64,000 bases of DNA from Balaenoptera acutorostrata. Lineage: Eukaryota > Chordata > Mammalia > Artiodactyla > Balaenopteridae. Position 1 is the stretch's first letter; every line of letters begins with the position of its first letter. The notes under the pieces were generated by a model. It did not search any database. It was given only the letters and a program-made list of their open reading frames with translations, and was not told the origin of the DNA. Shown piece by piece: positions 23,571-36,125 of the stretch. Position numbers and translations under genes: made by a program. Location: assembly GCF_949987535.1 (NCBI RefSeq), contig NC_080071.1:22157032-22221031 (forward strand). Reading direction: 5' to 3'.

Positions 23571-24223
23571 GGAGAAAGAATGAAGTGATAGCTCACACAA
23601 CCTTCTTGTCCCCCTTACTTTTAGTTTTTACCTGTTCTGACCTACAGCCTGCTTTATCTTTGGGTGTTGCTAACTCCCAGCAATGTAACTTTCATCCTTC
23701 CCAGGCTAGTTCTGCCAAGTTCTTCCCAGCCTGGCTTTTTCTGGCGCTTTGACTCTCTGCTGTTTCCGACAGCACCTTTCGTATGTTCCTACCTGCTATA
23801 CTTACAGCCAGAGAAGCTTATTGACTTATTTTTTACCTGATTCTAGGCCAGCACTTCTCAAAGTGTGTTCTGGTGACACCAGACCTGGGAGGGACTGTGG
23901 GAGAAAAGGCTTCTGCTTGGGGTGTGTCCAGCATGTTAAGTGTTCTGTGAATCCTGCAGTAAAAATACCTGTTTAACATCATTAAGCCAAAGGATCACAT
24001 ATTTCTTTGCCGAACGCCTTTTTTCCCACAAAGCTCCTATTAATACCCTGAAAAATTATAATCTTGCAGCACATAATTTTACAATGTTATCTTGGATGCG
24101 TGCAAGAATATTTGTGAAATAAGGAATGAACTGCGATGACATGGCAACTCATGAACACACAGAAATGGAATAATCCTCAGTAGCGTAATAACACAGTAAA
24201 ATAGCCACCAACGTACGTATATG
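23571..24223. mobile_element. Possible hAT-type relic within intergenic sequence
   Basis: 23,850-24,070 starts 'cagcacttctcaaagtgtgt', a wording typical of non-autonomous hAT elements, and carries 'attaagccaaaggatcacat'. The far end was not identified. The remainder is unrecognised. Confidence 0.35.
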
Positions 24224-24420
24224 CTTTCTTCCGTACCTGGCACTGCTCTGGGATTCACTTAATCCTCACAAAAATTCTTATGAGGAAAGCACTATTACCA
24301 TCGGTCCCATTTCACAGATGGGGAAACAAAAGGCAGAGAGGTTAAGAGATCTACGCAATCCACACCACTATTAAATGGCAGACGAGGGCTTTGAGCTCAG
24401 GGTTCTGTCCCCAGGAACCC
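24224..24420 (+). mobile_element. MIR SINE
   Basis: Near-complete MIR order: 'cttaatcctcacaaaaattc', 'cccatttcacagatggggaa', 'agagaggttaagagatctac', 'ttaaatggcagacgagggct'. Confidence 0.9.
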
Positions 24421-24509
24421 TGCTTTTAGCCCCCCCTCTAGTGACGCATGCCACATGGGCCTCTCTGTTGCTTGGCTTTATACGAAACTTTGCTAAGAGC
24501 GAAATCAGT

Positions 24510-24630
24510 GCTCATTTTGTACCCACTGTGCACCAAGCACTTCAAGTACCTCATCTCATTTAAAGTTCTCAAGAAACTTTATGAAGCAGGAATTATGACT
24601 GACATCTCAAATCACCCAGTTAGTGAGCAA
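24510..24630 (+). mobile_element. MIR SINE, second copy
   Basis: 'tgtgcaccaagcacttcaag', 'ctcatctcatttaaagttct', 'gaagcaggaattatgactga' in MIR order. Confidence 0.7.
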
Positions 24631-26740
24631 TTCACCTCGCTGTTGCCTTTCCATTCATGATGACGCTTAAAAATCGTACCGGGACCCATTAGCGCTCTCC
24701 CAGCCACTTGTTAAGGCTTTCGTATGGCTACTCCTTTGCAGCAATTCCTTCCAGAAGCCTGGCGGAAAGGCCCCTCCTGGGAATGAGTTGAAAGCACAGA
24801 AAACAGCTTTGCGTATTTGGAGAGAGAAGGCGGCAGCATTTTGCCGAGGGCGCACACGCATGCAGGTAGCTTTTCTTTTCCTTTTACTAAGAAGCCTGTC
24901 AGGCCAGGAATAGAAGACAGTAAAGGGGAGAACTGTGGATAATCAAAGACTCAGCCGGAAAGAGGGGTAAGTTTGGTGGTGACCTGTCTGCAGAATTCCC
25001 AGAAAGGGGTCCCCTTAACACAGAGTGGAGTCTTTCTGGAGCTATGATAGGCATATCCTCCTCCACCTCACATCACATAAGTGGGCATCGGTAACGGAGT
25101 GTGGGGTGAGGACCAGGGGAGCGCCCTTTTTCTCTCTCAGAAGGATAACGGTGACAGGGTCCAGGCTGATCAAGTCAAGGCTGAGAGGCAGGTATCTCTG
25201 AGCCTGTGTCCTCAGCACTGAGGCCGCTGGAGGCCAGTGGAGTCTAAGTGGCTCGTCCACAGCCAGAGCCTTTGTCCGGAGCGTGACTCACCCACCATTT
25301 GCATCCCCAGGATGAGCCCCTGAAGGGGGAGCGGAACGGGGACACCCGGTCTGCCTGTCACCGTGCTGGGCTTCACCCTGGGCTGACATGGCTTCATCAA
25401 AATTAGCAGCATCTTTTTCAGCCGAGGAAGTGTTAAGTTTTTTGAGATTCTTAGATAAATAACTATGCCGGGAAGATAGAAGAAGCACTTGCAAGCAAGA
25501 GTAAGATGATTGTGGGAACCTGGAAAATTCTACCACAGGTTGCCAGGTGGGTAGCACCGCCGTCCTCAGCCTCAGGGAAAGCCGTGGAGGATTGAGTCCC
25601 CTTTAGGGAGAGATCTGGGCTTGGGGATGCCTCTTAGTTAAATCGGGCAGGCCCCCAAATACAGCAGCTCCCTGAGGTAAAGGAAAGCACAACGGCTCGA
25701 GGCTAGAGCTCCCAAGAGGAAGCCTAGATGGTCCCAGGGCCAGGTGAATGGTTGTGCCTCGCAGAACTCCAAAGATGATCTTTCAGTCCTCTGCAGTGTA
25801 CATTTGTATATTGATGGAGACCATTTTAGGGCAGACAACAGTCAAGTGTCTTGAGGAAGGTGTCATTTTTTCTTGTTCATAAACAGTGCTATGCGGGCTC
25901 ACTCAGTACTGCCTGAACCCTGAACTGCTCACAGGAGCAGCAATGCCTAATCTGAGCCTTGCCTTCGCTTCTTGCTACTAGCCCCGAGGATGAGGAGGGA
26001 AAATGTGCCACGTTCTCCCTGTGGAGAGAGACCTGGGTTTATGGCAGGGCATAAACCTGGTCAGAGCCGGACCTGGCTCATCGAAAGGCTAACACACCTC
26101 TGAATACCTTTTCTCTGAACTTTCTGGCTGGTCTTGTGCTCACTCTGCTTTCTCCTACATCTTCCAACTGAGACTCATAAACATCAGGCTTGCCTATTCT
26201 TTCCAAGGTTCATTTAAAAGGTGCCACTTTTAGAGAAGCTGCAAAGAGCTGAGGGTCTTTCTGTTCCTCCCGCCAGCCGTTCCTCTGGGCCAAAGGTGTA
26301 ATGACAGAGCCCAGAGCCAGCCCTTCCCGGAAGCTTCTGGGCTGATGAGAATTCCCCGGGGCTCCTGGAAAGGAGGTGAGGTCATGTCATCGCGGCAGGA
26401 AGGGAAATTCTTGGGAACTGGTGCTGGTAGGGAGGAAAGTTTTTTCAGCCTCAAGGTTGCCTGTAGCAAGAAAAACCACCTCTCCCTCCCCCTGGCTTGG
26501 TGTCTTTTCTTTTTCCCTTTTTGGCACCACAAAACCAGGTGCCCTGGATGCCTGGGCAAGTGTGTTTTGTTCCCTCTTGGCTCTGTGCCAGTCCAGGCTG
26601 GCCGTGCCCCAGGCCAAAGCAGCTGCAGGTGACTCACTGCCTGAGTCCAGTTCCTGCAGATTCTAGGCTGGGTTTGTTTCTTTAGGAAACCACCAGCACA
26701 GCCCTGGACTTGCCTTAAATCAAACCATTTTTTGAGTTCA
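24631..26740. other. Intergenic, unique-looking
   Basis: Moderate GC, no repeat family recognised. Overlapping sense/antisense frames at 26,230-26,685 are shadows without recognisable homology. Confidence 0.45.
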
Positions 26741-26875
26741 GGGACAGTCTCTTCCTACCATTATTCTTAGGGCTGAGCACAATACCTGGAGCGTGGCAAG
26801 TACTCAAAAAATATTTGTCGAGTGACCCAAATAAATATATAGATAGATAGATAGATAGATAAATAGATAGTGTGT
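26741..26875 (+). mobile_element. L2 tail with (GATA)n
   Basis: 'tggcaagtactcaaaaaata' is an L2 tail; a GATA tetranucleotide run with one 'aata' variant follows at 26,837-26,870. Confidence 0.6.
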
Positions 26876-26904
26876 TTTACATGAACTTATGTATATCATA
26901 GGTA

Positions 26905-27290
26905 TCAGTCAGGGTTCTCCGGAGAAACAGAACCAATAGGAGATTTTATTTATTTATATAAAGATATTTATTTTCAGGAATTGGCTCACACAGTTGTGGA
27001 ACCTGGCTAGTTCAAATCCATAGGGCAGGCTGGTGGCTTGGAAACGCTTGGATGCTGCCGTCTTAAGTCAGAATCTCTTTTCCAGGAAACCTCAGTTTTT
27101 ACTCTTAAGGCTGGTTGGCTAGGTCTACCCACATTACTGAGAGCAATTTCTTTTATTTAAAGTCAACTGGTTGTAGATGATAATTCCATCTACAAAATAT
27201 CTTCATAGAAACATCTAGATTAGTGTCTGATTAAATCACTGGGTACTGTAGTCTAGCAAGTTGACACACAAAACTAACCATTACACCCTG
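26905..27290. mobile_element. Ancient interspersed repeat, family not assigned
   Basis: 'cagtcagggttctccggaga', 'aacagaaccaataggagatt', 'ggaattggctcacacagttg', 'gttgacacacaaaactaacc': phrases of a very common mammalian repeat that I cannot name with confidence. Confidence 0.6.
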
Positions 27291-28808
27291 TGTCAAATTA
27301 TGTTCATTGAAACAAACCACCACCACCACTACCACCAAAAAACCTGCCACCGAACAAACAAATACTATATAATAAAAGCCCAGTAAAACAGAGTTGGCCT
27401 GAAACCTGTACCCCATGTCCAGCTAAGAGCTGGCAGCACCGAGATGCTTAAAACACATTCATTGCCCTCGGGAGGTAACTCTCTAGTTGGGGAGAGAGTC
27501 GGGTAGACAGATAGTTTACAAAGGAGTGTAACAAATGCTGTAATCAAGATGTGGACAAAACCTGCTACTGCCATTTAAAGTTGGATAACCTCTAAGGGTT
27601 GAGAATACCCTTGGTAACCCGAGAGAGGGTCTGATGTCAGCCAGGCTAATATTATAACCTTAGCTGCTCTGCAGAGAGAGCTTCAAATACCTTAAATAAA
27701 TGGACTGTGAAATGGCCAAAGGGTCTTAATGCCAGTAAATATCAAACCACTCAAAGCAAACTGGGTATTTGGGGAAAGGCCTGCCAGGAAGCCACTCTCA
27801 TCCCGCCACCCGTGGCTCTTCCTGAATGCCAATCAGATACCCAAGGCCCTCCACAGCGTGAGATCTGAAGTCATCTGGATAAACCCCCCAAGAAACTGAT
27901 GCCTGAAAGGGCAGGTTAGAGACGAGGCTCTGCCTGCTGCCTTACCGAGGGTACCGGAGGCCCCGGGCTAACTTCACTACATTTCTATTTCTGGAAGACC
28001 AGCACTGCATCCTGTTTCCCCTCCCCCAGTGGATGTGAGCAGACTGCTGGCATCTGTTCCCATCAACAGGGCTGACAGCTTTTATAATGCGCATGCTCTT
28101 CTACTTTCTTTCCAACAGTATCTGTGGTCAAATTAAAGATTGGGCTCAACAGATTGAGTTGGGATGCCTTGCTAACACCGCAATGGGGTGGTCAGATTTA
28201 CCACTTGTCTCTGCGTGGAAACATTAAGATCGTACAGATAAGAACCAAAGTCTCTGCATTCTTAGGACAGCCCATGCAGTCAAATCCAATGGCAAGACTC
28301 CCAAATCGGGATTCCCTTATGTTAAATCTGCCACTGAGTCTTGTGGAAGCAGAGAAACTGAGGACAATAAAGAGTCTTGGGGGTACATGAGAAGCAGCAG
28401 AGGTGCTAAGATGTCGTATCCAGTCGTCGGGATCTGGCTCATCAGAAGAGGATTCAAAGGCTGCAACCTGAAGCCTAGGAAAAGTCTGGAAGAAGATGTC
28501 TCAAACCTCATCGGGGTTCTCTCAGGAGGGTGGGGTGGGAAGGGGGCAGAGAGGAGCCCTCCGTTTCTACGTGTACACTTCTACAGTGCTTGAATTTGAT
28601 ATGAAGGAGGTATACTTTTAATTACTTTTGTAATTAAAAAATTAAGAACAATTCAAGTTGTTTTTTTAAGAGAATTGATTACTCAACCCTGTAACAACAA
28701 TGGTAACAGCAGCAACAACCCAAGTGCACCAGCTGACCTTGACCTGAACTTCCCTGGACCGCCCCCTTCCAAACATATACTTTGTAAGAGCAGTTTGTAG
28801 GTAACTTT
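27291..28808. other. Intergenic
   Basis: (CCA)n-like run at 27,318-27,340. A possible scrap of old repeat at 27,440-27,560 ('gtagacagatagtttacaaa'). Otherwise unrecognised. Confidence 0.45.
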
Positions 28809-28821
28809 GATCTTATGTTTC

Positions 28822-29968
28822 CTCTTTTTTTTTTTTTTTAACATCTTTATTGGAGTATAATTGCTTTACAATGGTGTGTTAGTTTCTGCTTTATAACAAA
28901 GTGAATCAGCTATATACATATACATATATCCCCATATCCCCTCCCTCTTGCCTCTCCCTCCCTCCCACCCTCCCTATCCCACCCCTCTAGGTGGTCACAA
29001 AGCACCGAGCTGATCTCCCTGTGCTATGCGGCTGCTTCCCACTAGCTATCTATTTTACATTTGGTAGTGTATATATGTCCATGCCACTCTCTCACTTCGT
29101 CCCAGCTTACCCTTCCCCCTCCCTGTGTCCTCAAGTCCATTCTCTACATCTGCGTCTTTATTCCTGTCCTGCCCCTAGGTTCTTCATGACCTTTTTTTTT
29201 TTTTTTTTTAGATTCCATATATATGTGTTAGCATACGGTATTTGCTTTTCTCTTTCTGACTTACTTCACTCTGTATGACAGACCCTAGGTCCATCCACCT
29301 CACTACAAATAACTCAATTTCATTTCTTTTTATGGCTGACTAATATACCATTGTAAACATGTGCCGCATCTTCTTTATCCATTCATCTGTCGATGGACAC
29401 TTAGGTTGCTTCCATGTCCTGGCTATTGTAAATAGAGCTGCAGTGAACATTGTGGTACATGACTCTTTTGGAATTACGGTTTTCTCAGGGTATAGACCCA
29501 GTAGTGGGATTGCTGGGTCATATGGTAGTTCCATTTTTAGTTTTTTTAAGGAAGCTCCATACTGTTCTCCATAGTGGCTGTATCAATTTACATTTCCACC
29601 AACAATGCAAGAGGGTTCCCTTTTCTCCACACCCTCTCCAGCATTTATTGTCTGTAGATTTTTTGATGATGGCCATTCTGACTGGTGTGAGGTGATACCT
29701 CATTGTAGATTTGATTTGCATTTCTCTAATGATTATTGATGTTGAGCATTCTTTCGTGTGTTTGTTGGCTATCTGTATATCTTCTTTGGAGAAATGTCTA
29801 TTTAGGTCTTCTGCCCATTTTTGGATTGGGTTGTTTGTTTTTTTGATATTGAGTTTCATGGGCTGCTTGTAAATTTTGGAGATTAATCCTTTGTCAGTTG
29901 CTTCATTTGCAAATATTTTCTCCCATTCTGAGGGTTGTCTTTTGGTCTTGTTTATGGTTTCCTTTGCT
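28822..29968 (-). mobile_element. L1 LINE, 5'-truncated (ORF2 end plus 3' UTR)
   Basis: On the minus strand: ORF2 C-terminal pieces ([34 protein letters not shown], then, after a frame break near 29,525, [18 protein letters not shown] and TDEWIKKMRHMFTMVY). The 3' UTR follows with its G-rich box and a poly(A) (T-run at 28,825 on plus). Target-site duplication GATCTTATGTTTC (28,809-28,821) versus GATCTCATGTTTC (29,969-29,981), one mismatch. A T-run at 29,191-29,209 is an internal A-tract of the element. Confidence 0.93.
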
Positions 29969-29981
29969 GATCTCATGTTTC

Positions 29982-30879
29982 TTGATGTGGACTTAAAAGC
30001 ACTACCTAGCCAGGGCAATCCATTCAGAACAGTGTCAGCCCCCTGGGGCCCCTGTGCCAGGAAGTCCCATGACCCCCACTAAACCTGGGGGGTGGGGGAT
30101 GGCAGTGGCTATCCCAGGGTTTATTTGCCAGCCCAGATAGAGCTTAGGACTGACACGCAGTTTAATTATCATGCAGAGCTGCAGCTGGAAGTGGCTGGAG
30201 TGAGTTGGCATCTGCTTTTGCAGAGCACAATTTCTGCAAATAATTAACCACCAGAACTCTTGATTCTCTCTAATTAATGAAGAGGAAGCCTGGAATCTTC
30301 AAAGTCCACGAATGTCATGCTGCCATTGTGTCAGGATTGATCTCCTTTGTTCTAAACCGAAGAGCATGCCTCTCCTGCCTCTCCTAATTCTTTATAAATT
30401 GAATTTTTCTATTACTAGTTGTGACAGCTAAGTAACATGACTTCAGAAATTCACCCACAGTTCATGCCAGTATTAGAAGCCTGAATAATAATAATTTTTT
30501 AAAAAAGAACTATAATGGAACAAGCTTTCTGTCTCTGACCCAGAATTAATCATCGTGAAGAGACACCTCCTGAAAGGAGGGTCGTTAATTAGCTCTAATG
30601 GATCTTGCTAGGTGGAGCTGGAATTATTGAGAAGTCGGCAAACAGAGGGGAAGAGAAGATTCTTCCCTTTCTCTGTCCATCTCCATGTGATGCTGGGATG
30701 TAATACACTGGGACTGTGCTTCCAGGGGGCGGGGAGTCGTGGTGGAGGCCACAGAAAAGCTCAGTTCATGGGGGATGCTGATGTGTCAGCATGGAAATCC
30801 ACCAACTTGGAACATCTTTGAGAACAAGAAGTAAGAGTGGGCAAAGGCCCTATCCCTGGCCTTAACTGAGCATTTAATG
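29982..30879. other. Intergenic, conserved-element-like
   Basis: 30,170-30,330 contains TAATTA-type motifs ('ataattaaccaccag', 'ctaattaatgaag') in repeat-free sequence. No gene seen. Confidence 0.45.
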
Positions 30880-32430
30880 AAGACACCACACAGGAGCCAG
30901 AGTGGGATCCTATTAAAACCCAAAGCAGGCAGTGTTACATCTCTTCTCCAAAGGCCCCAGTGGTTCCATCTCTCCAAAGGAAAGCAAAGTTTATATATGA
31001 GCCTACAGGGTTCCACTTATCTGGCCACTGTTTCCTCTGTGACTTCATTTCCTCTGTTCTGTTCCTCACCCACTTCATTCCAAACAAACCAGCTTCTTTG
31101 ATGTTCTACCAACACTTCAGCTCCTACCTCAGGACCTTTGCCCTGGCTACTCTTATCTGTCTATAGCACTGCTTTCCAGATATCCACTTGGCTGCCTTCT
31201 TCTTTTCCTTTAGGTCTTTGTTAAAATTTCACCCTCTTATTAAGGCCAACATTGAGCACCCCATGTAAAATAGGACTCCTCACCCCCAACACTCCTTATT
31301 CCTCTTATTTTTCTCTTGCCTCCTAACATACTATATAATTTCCTTATTTGTTGTGTTGTTATATGTTTGCCCCCTCTCCAGCATGTATTATTTGTAGACT
31401 TTTTGACGATGGCCATTCTGACTGGTGTGAGGTGATACCTCATTGTAGTTTTGATTTGCATTTCTCTAATAATTAGAGATGTCGAGCATCTTTGTATGTG
31501 CCTATTGGCCATACGTATGTCTACAAATAATACATTCTGGACCGGGTGTGGAGAAAAGGGAACCCTCCTACACTGTTGGTGCAAATGTAAATTGGCGCAG
31601 CCACTAAGGGAAACAATATGGAGGTTCCTTAAAAAACTAAAAATAGAGCTTCTTTATTTTTGAAGCCATTTGATCCAGCAATCCCACTCCTGGGCATATA
31701 TCTGGAAAAGACAAAAACTCTAGTTTGAAAAGATACATGCGCCCCAATGTTCATTGCATCACTATTTACAATAGCCAAGACATGGAAGCAACCTGATGTC
31801 CATTGACAGATGAATGGATAAAGAAGATGTGTCACATATATACAATGGAATATTACTCAGCCATAAAAAAGAATGAAAGAATGCCATTTGCAGCAACATG
31901 GGTGGACCTAGAGATTATCATACTCAGTGAAGTAAGTCAGACACAGAAAGACAAATATTATATGATATCACTTACATGTGGAATCTAAAAAGTAATACAC
32001 ATGAATCTATATACAAAACAGAAATAGCCTCACAGACATAGAAAACAAAACTATGGCTACCAAAGGGGAAAGGGGGATAGGGATAAATTAGGGGTATGGG
32101 ATAAACAGATACACACAATCATATATAAAATAGATAAGCAACAAGAATTTACTGTAGAGCATAAGGAACTGTATTCAATATCTTGTAATAACCTATAATG
32201 GAAAAGAATCTGAAAAAGAATAGATATATATTACTCACTTTGCTGTACACCTGAAACTTACACAATATTGTAAATCAACTATACTTCCAGAAAAAAAATG
32301 TGCCTCCTCTACCTCTCACTAGAATATAAGCTCCGCAAGAACAGGGATTCTTGTCTGTTTTGTTCTCTGATATATTCCCAGCACCTAGAACAGTGCCAGT
32401 TCAATAAATATTTGCAGAGTGAGTGAATCA
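30880..32430 (+). mobile_element. L2 LINE 3' end split by an L1
   Basis: Left part 30,880-31,377 ('ctcaggacctttgccctggc', 'taggtctttgttaaaatttc'); right part 32,301-32,430 ('actagaatataagctccgca', 'agaacagggattcttgtctg', 'cagttcaataaatatttgca'). The two parts are collinear with one L2. Confidence 0.88.
31378..32300 (+). mobile_element. 5'-inverted L1 3' end inside L2
   Basis: 31,378 to about 31,525 is L1 ORF2 antisense; the plus strand then switches to sense ('tctacaaataatacattctg') and runs through the TDEWIKKMCHIYTMEYYSA segment to the 3' UTR tail at 32,300. Both arms begin in the same ORF2 stretch, so about 22 bp are present in both orientations. Target-site duplication TGCCCCCTCT (31,368-31,377) versus TGCCTCCTCT (32,301-32,310). 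Confidence 0.87.
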
Positions 32431-33394
32431 GGCATCCCACTTTGGAGCATTTGCTGGTATGTATGAAGACTGCACGTGCCCATTCAAAGTGATTGCTCAA
32501 ACATAAAGACCAGGGTATGAGCTGTTCCTTTTTCTTTCTTAAGTGTCTGGATGAAGTGCTGTTATTTATTTCCTCTGGCTGCCAAATGTTAATAATTAAA
32601 ACAAACAGTGTGATCAGAGTTAAATATTACTTGAGGTCTTTCTTTCTTTCCCAATGGCTTCTGTAAGAAGAAGCGAGGGTGGAACTAGCCAAGAGTGATG
32701 CTTTTATGGAAGGGGGGTTGTTTTTTGTCTCCAGGGATCTCAGTTTTTCCACTTTAACTCCACAGAGAGTGAGAAATATTGTGCAATAGCAATGGTGGTG
32801 GGGGAGAGATGTCTCTTGTGTAATTCAGTAGTGACCCTACTGAGGGGAAGCATTCATAGCATACAGGGCCGGGGCCAGAGCAGGAGCTTTAGGCAGGGAG
32901 TTGCAATGGAGTCCACATCTATGGATTGTATCTATTTGTGTGAATTGTTTCCAAATCCCCCAGTCCCCTCCTCACTCATGCTTCCCAACCATGGGGCCAT
33001 AATAAATTCCTGTATTAGATTCTTTCCATCAAGGAATGCCTACTAAGTCATGCGTTGGTCTGTGACTTGCCAGGGGTTAGGTAAATGTGGCAGTAGTTGC
33101 AGTCTACACATGAGGGCCCTCGGAAGTGGGTTGATCCATCCTTCTATGCTCTACTTAATCTGTGCCTCTTACCAATCCCTCCTTAGCTTAAAGGGATTGA
33201 CCTCAGAGGGAGACGTGTTTACATTCAGTTAACAAACCAGTTGCTGCTAGGTGAGTGCTGGGTCATGAAACATAGATTCCAGCCTTTATTCTGCAGCTGC
33301 CGGTTGAGCGACTTGAGTCATTTATCTCCCCGCACCATGGTTTCTAGCTCCACTTTCTTAACACTTAAAAAAAAAAAATATTTCTCATTTATTC
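32431..33394. other. Intergenic
   Basis: Nothing recognised apart from an A-run at 33,368-33,380. Confidence 0.45.
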
Positions 33395-33490
33395 CTCTGA
33401 ATAGCTCTGTCTCTTAATTTTAGAGATAAAGAAGGAAAGGCCCAGAGAGGTCAAGGTACTTTCCTAAGACCACACTGTTATTAAGAGATA
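33395..33490 (+). mobile_element. MIR fragment
   Basis: 'agagataaagaaggaaaggc', 'ccagagaggtcaaggtactt': MIR middle part, cut off by the following L1. Confidence 0.6.
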
Positions 33491-33935
33491 GGATCAAAAA
33501 AATAAAAAATAGAATTACCTTATAATCCAGCAATCCCACTTCTGCGTATTTATCCAAAGGAAATGAAAACAGGACATCGAAAAGATATCTGCACCCCCTG
33601 TGTTCACTTCAGCATTATACACAATAGCCAAGATGTGGAAACAACCCGAGTGTCTATCAATAGATAAATGGACAAAGAAGATGTGGTCTATATAAACAAT
33701 GGAATATTATTCAGCTATGAGAAGGAAGGAACCCGGCCATAGGCCACACCATGGATGGACCTTGAGGCTATTACGCTAAGTGAAACAAGCCAGACAGAAA
33801 AAGACAAATACTGCAAGGTATCTCTTATACATGGAATCTCAAAAAAAAAAAAAAAAGTCAAACTCATAAAGACAGAGGTAGAAATGTGGCTGCCAGGGGC
33901 TTGGGGGGTAGGGAAAAAGGGAAATAAGAAGAGAC
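33491..33935 (+). mobile_element. L1 LINE 3' fragment
   Basis: ORF2-end wording in sense: 'atccagcaatcccacttctg', 'acacaatagccaagatgtgg', 'tatggaatattattcagcta'-like, then 'gtgaaacaagccagacagaa'. An A-run at 33,841-33,856 interrupts it. More diverged than the L1s at 19.9 and 28.8 kb. Confidence 0.8.
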
Positions 33936-35490
33936 TGGTTAAAAAAAGGAAAAAAGAGGTAGGGCCAAGACCTGAACTCTCCCAGCAGATTCAGTTTCTG
34001 TTCATAATGCCTTTCAGATCAGAAAGACACCCACTCTATTTTCCTCTTGGAGCTACAAATAAAACTGTTCTTACACCTAAAAAGGGATTTTATCAATCCA
34101 AAATGGATTATTATTAAAGTGGCCTCCCAAATTCAGCGGATGCTCAGAGGTCAGAACTGAGAACCTGAACTAAGCCACATGGGGGTAAAAGTATGAACTG
34201 TGTTTTCAGATATTCTAAATTCAAATTCCAGGGCTGACATTTAGAGCCTCCCTTCGAAGCCAAGTTTGGCATAGTGCTCTGATTCTAAATAGCAAAATTG
34301 ACCTTCCTTCTTAGACTCAGATTCTAAATTATTCTGAAGATTCTTCCCCTTAGACCGCTGCTGACAGCCAACCTGAAGCAGCCTCCAGGACACTCTTGCT
34401 GATTTACAACTGCAATCTTGCTAAAAGGAATGGGAAAAAGCCAAGATGAGTTTCTGTGAGACAGAATTACTGGCATGAAATACTAACATCGCCGCAACGT
34501 GGCATATGACTGACTAGCTGCCCTCCCTTTCTTATTTCACTGAAATAGGTCATTTGTTACAAAACGGAGGGAGCCTTGCTCCTCAGCCCTCGGCCCCCAA
34601 AGGAGGAAAGGAGAAGGTTGCTTATGGCTCGCCTTGGTGTGTGACTGCAGGTGGTTCCCCAAAGCCAACACTGGGCCAGCGAGGCTGTTCTTCTTAAGTA
34701 CCCACGTCCGTGGTTTGTCTCTGATGAGGGTCTGTGACTGCTGTGTGCAGAGCCCTGCTGTTTCCTGTCTTTATTGAAGGAATAAAGACTGGGCAGGATG
34801 CAGGCAGTAAGCTCCAGCTGTCCCTGCTTAAAATACACTGATGAGATAGGAACTGGCCATTTGGGTTTGACCAAATATTCTCTAAATGAGGAAGGGGGTA
34901 CCTTGTGCTCAAATTTATTCTCTCCCAGAAACTTGACCCACCCTATCAGTTAGTCAATCAAATATTTGCTGGCAGCGCTCACCACCTCCCATCTTTTACA
35001 AAGGGCGGGGTGCAGCCAGAAGTAAAACCCTACAAGTTATTAAAGGCTTGGCTTGGAAGAGTGGAAAATTCAAATGAGAACAGGGCCAGGTGGGCAACAT
35101 GAATGAATGAGTGAATGAATGAAGCTGTTTCATAATAGCACCTTAAGATACTTTTTTTATACACATCGGTTTTCCTTGTATATTTAATACACAAGAATAT
35201 TCTTTCCCTCACAAAGTCAGAGCCCTGTTGGTCTACCTTCGGTTTTCACATTTTTAAAAGAGACAGGGCTATCTTCCTCAACCCTTCTATAAGATGACAA
35301 TAGGGCAAATGCCGACTGAAATGACAACCGACAGCAGATTCAGTGTTGAGACGATTGGAGATACTACAAGGCAGCGTGAGGACTGAGTCCGGTTAGAGAT
35401 TATGGGTTATCACAAGGGAGCAGCTGCTTACTAAGGGCCCTGTTGCCTTATTGCTAAGTGAAAATGGGAGCCCCGAGTATATTTTCAAAC
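33936..35490. other. Intergenic
   Basis: (GAAT)n-like run at 35,101-35,123. Frames at 34,557-34,912 have no recognisable product. Confidence 0.45.
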
Positions 35491-35496
35491 TCTTCT

Positions 35497-35854
35497 GGGC
35501 TTCCCTGGTGGCGCAGTAGTTAAGAATCCGCCTGCCAACTCAGGGGACACAGGTTTAAGCCCTGGTCCGGGAAGATCCTACATGCCGTGGAGCAACTGAG
35601 CCCATGGGCCACAACTACTGAGCCTGCGCTCTAGAGCCTGCGAGCCACAGCTACTGAGCCCGTGTGCTGCAATTACTGAAGCCCGCGCACCTGGAGCCCA
35701 TGCTCCGCAACAAGAGAAGCCACTGCAATGAAAAGCCCGCGCACTGCAACGAAGAGTAGCCCCAGCTCGCCGCAACTAGAGAAAGCCCGTGCGTAGCAAC
35801 GAAGACCCAGTGCAGCCAAAAATAAAATTAATTAATTAATTAATTTAAAAAAAA
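35497..35854 (+). mobile_element. CHR-type SINE (longer subfamily)
   Basis: Head 'gggcttccctggtggcgcag'. The B-box is decayed (GGTTTAAGCCC). It has the duplicated 'gagccacagctactgagccc' segment and an (ATTA)n/A-rich tail. A short target-site duplication, about TCTTCT with flanking A's, is seen at 35,491-35,496 and 35,855-35,860. Confidence 0.92.
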
Positions 35855-35929
35855 TCTTCTAAAGCACTGTTCTTCCCCCTACATGACATGGAGTATGTTG
35901 CCATTTCTCTCCTTGGATTTCTTCAGGCT

Positions 35930-36125
35930 CGTCTTGCCCTTCCATTTCCCCCAAGTGGATGGGAGGCTCCCCAATGCAGGCTGAGGGGTTTCCCTCTTTG
36001 TCTGCTCACAGGGATAGTCTGAGTTCTTTGCACTAGAGAAACTGTGAGATAATAAATGTTTGCTGTTTTAAGCCCCTTGGTTATGGTATGATTTGCTGTG
36101 TGGCAAGAGATAACTAATACATCTT
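35930..36125 (+). mobile_element. MaLR/MLT1-like LTR fragment
   Basis: The 3' part reads 'aaactgtgagataataaatg', 'tttgctgttttaagcccctt' and 'gagataactaatac'. This is the usual 3' portion of MaLR-type solo LTRs, including the AATAAA. No internal retroviral sequence is present. Confidence 0.55.

Noticed and set aside
35930..36125. Possible endogenous retrovirus
   Set aside because: Only an LTR-like 3' part is visible; no gag, pol or env sequence nearby.
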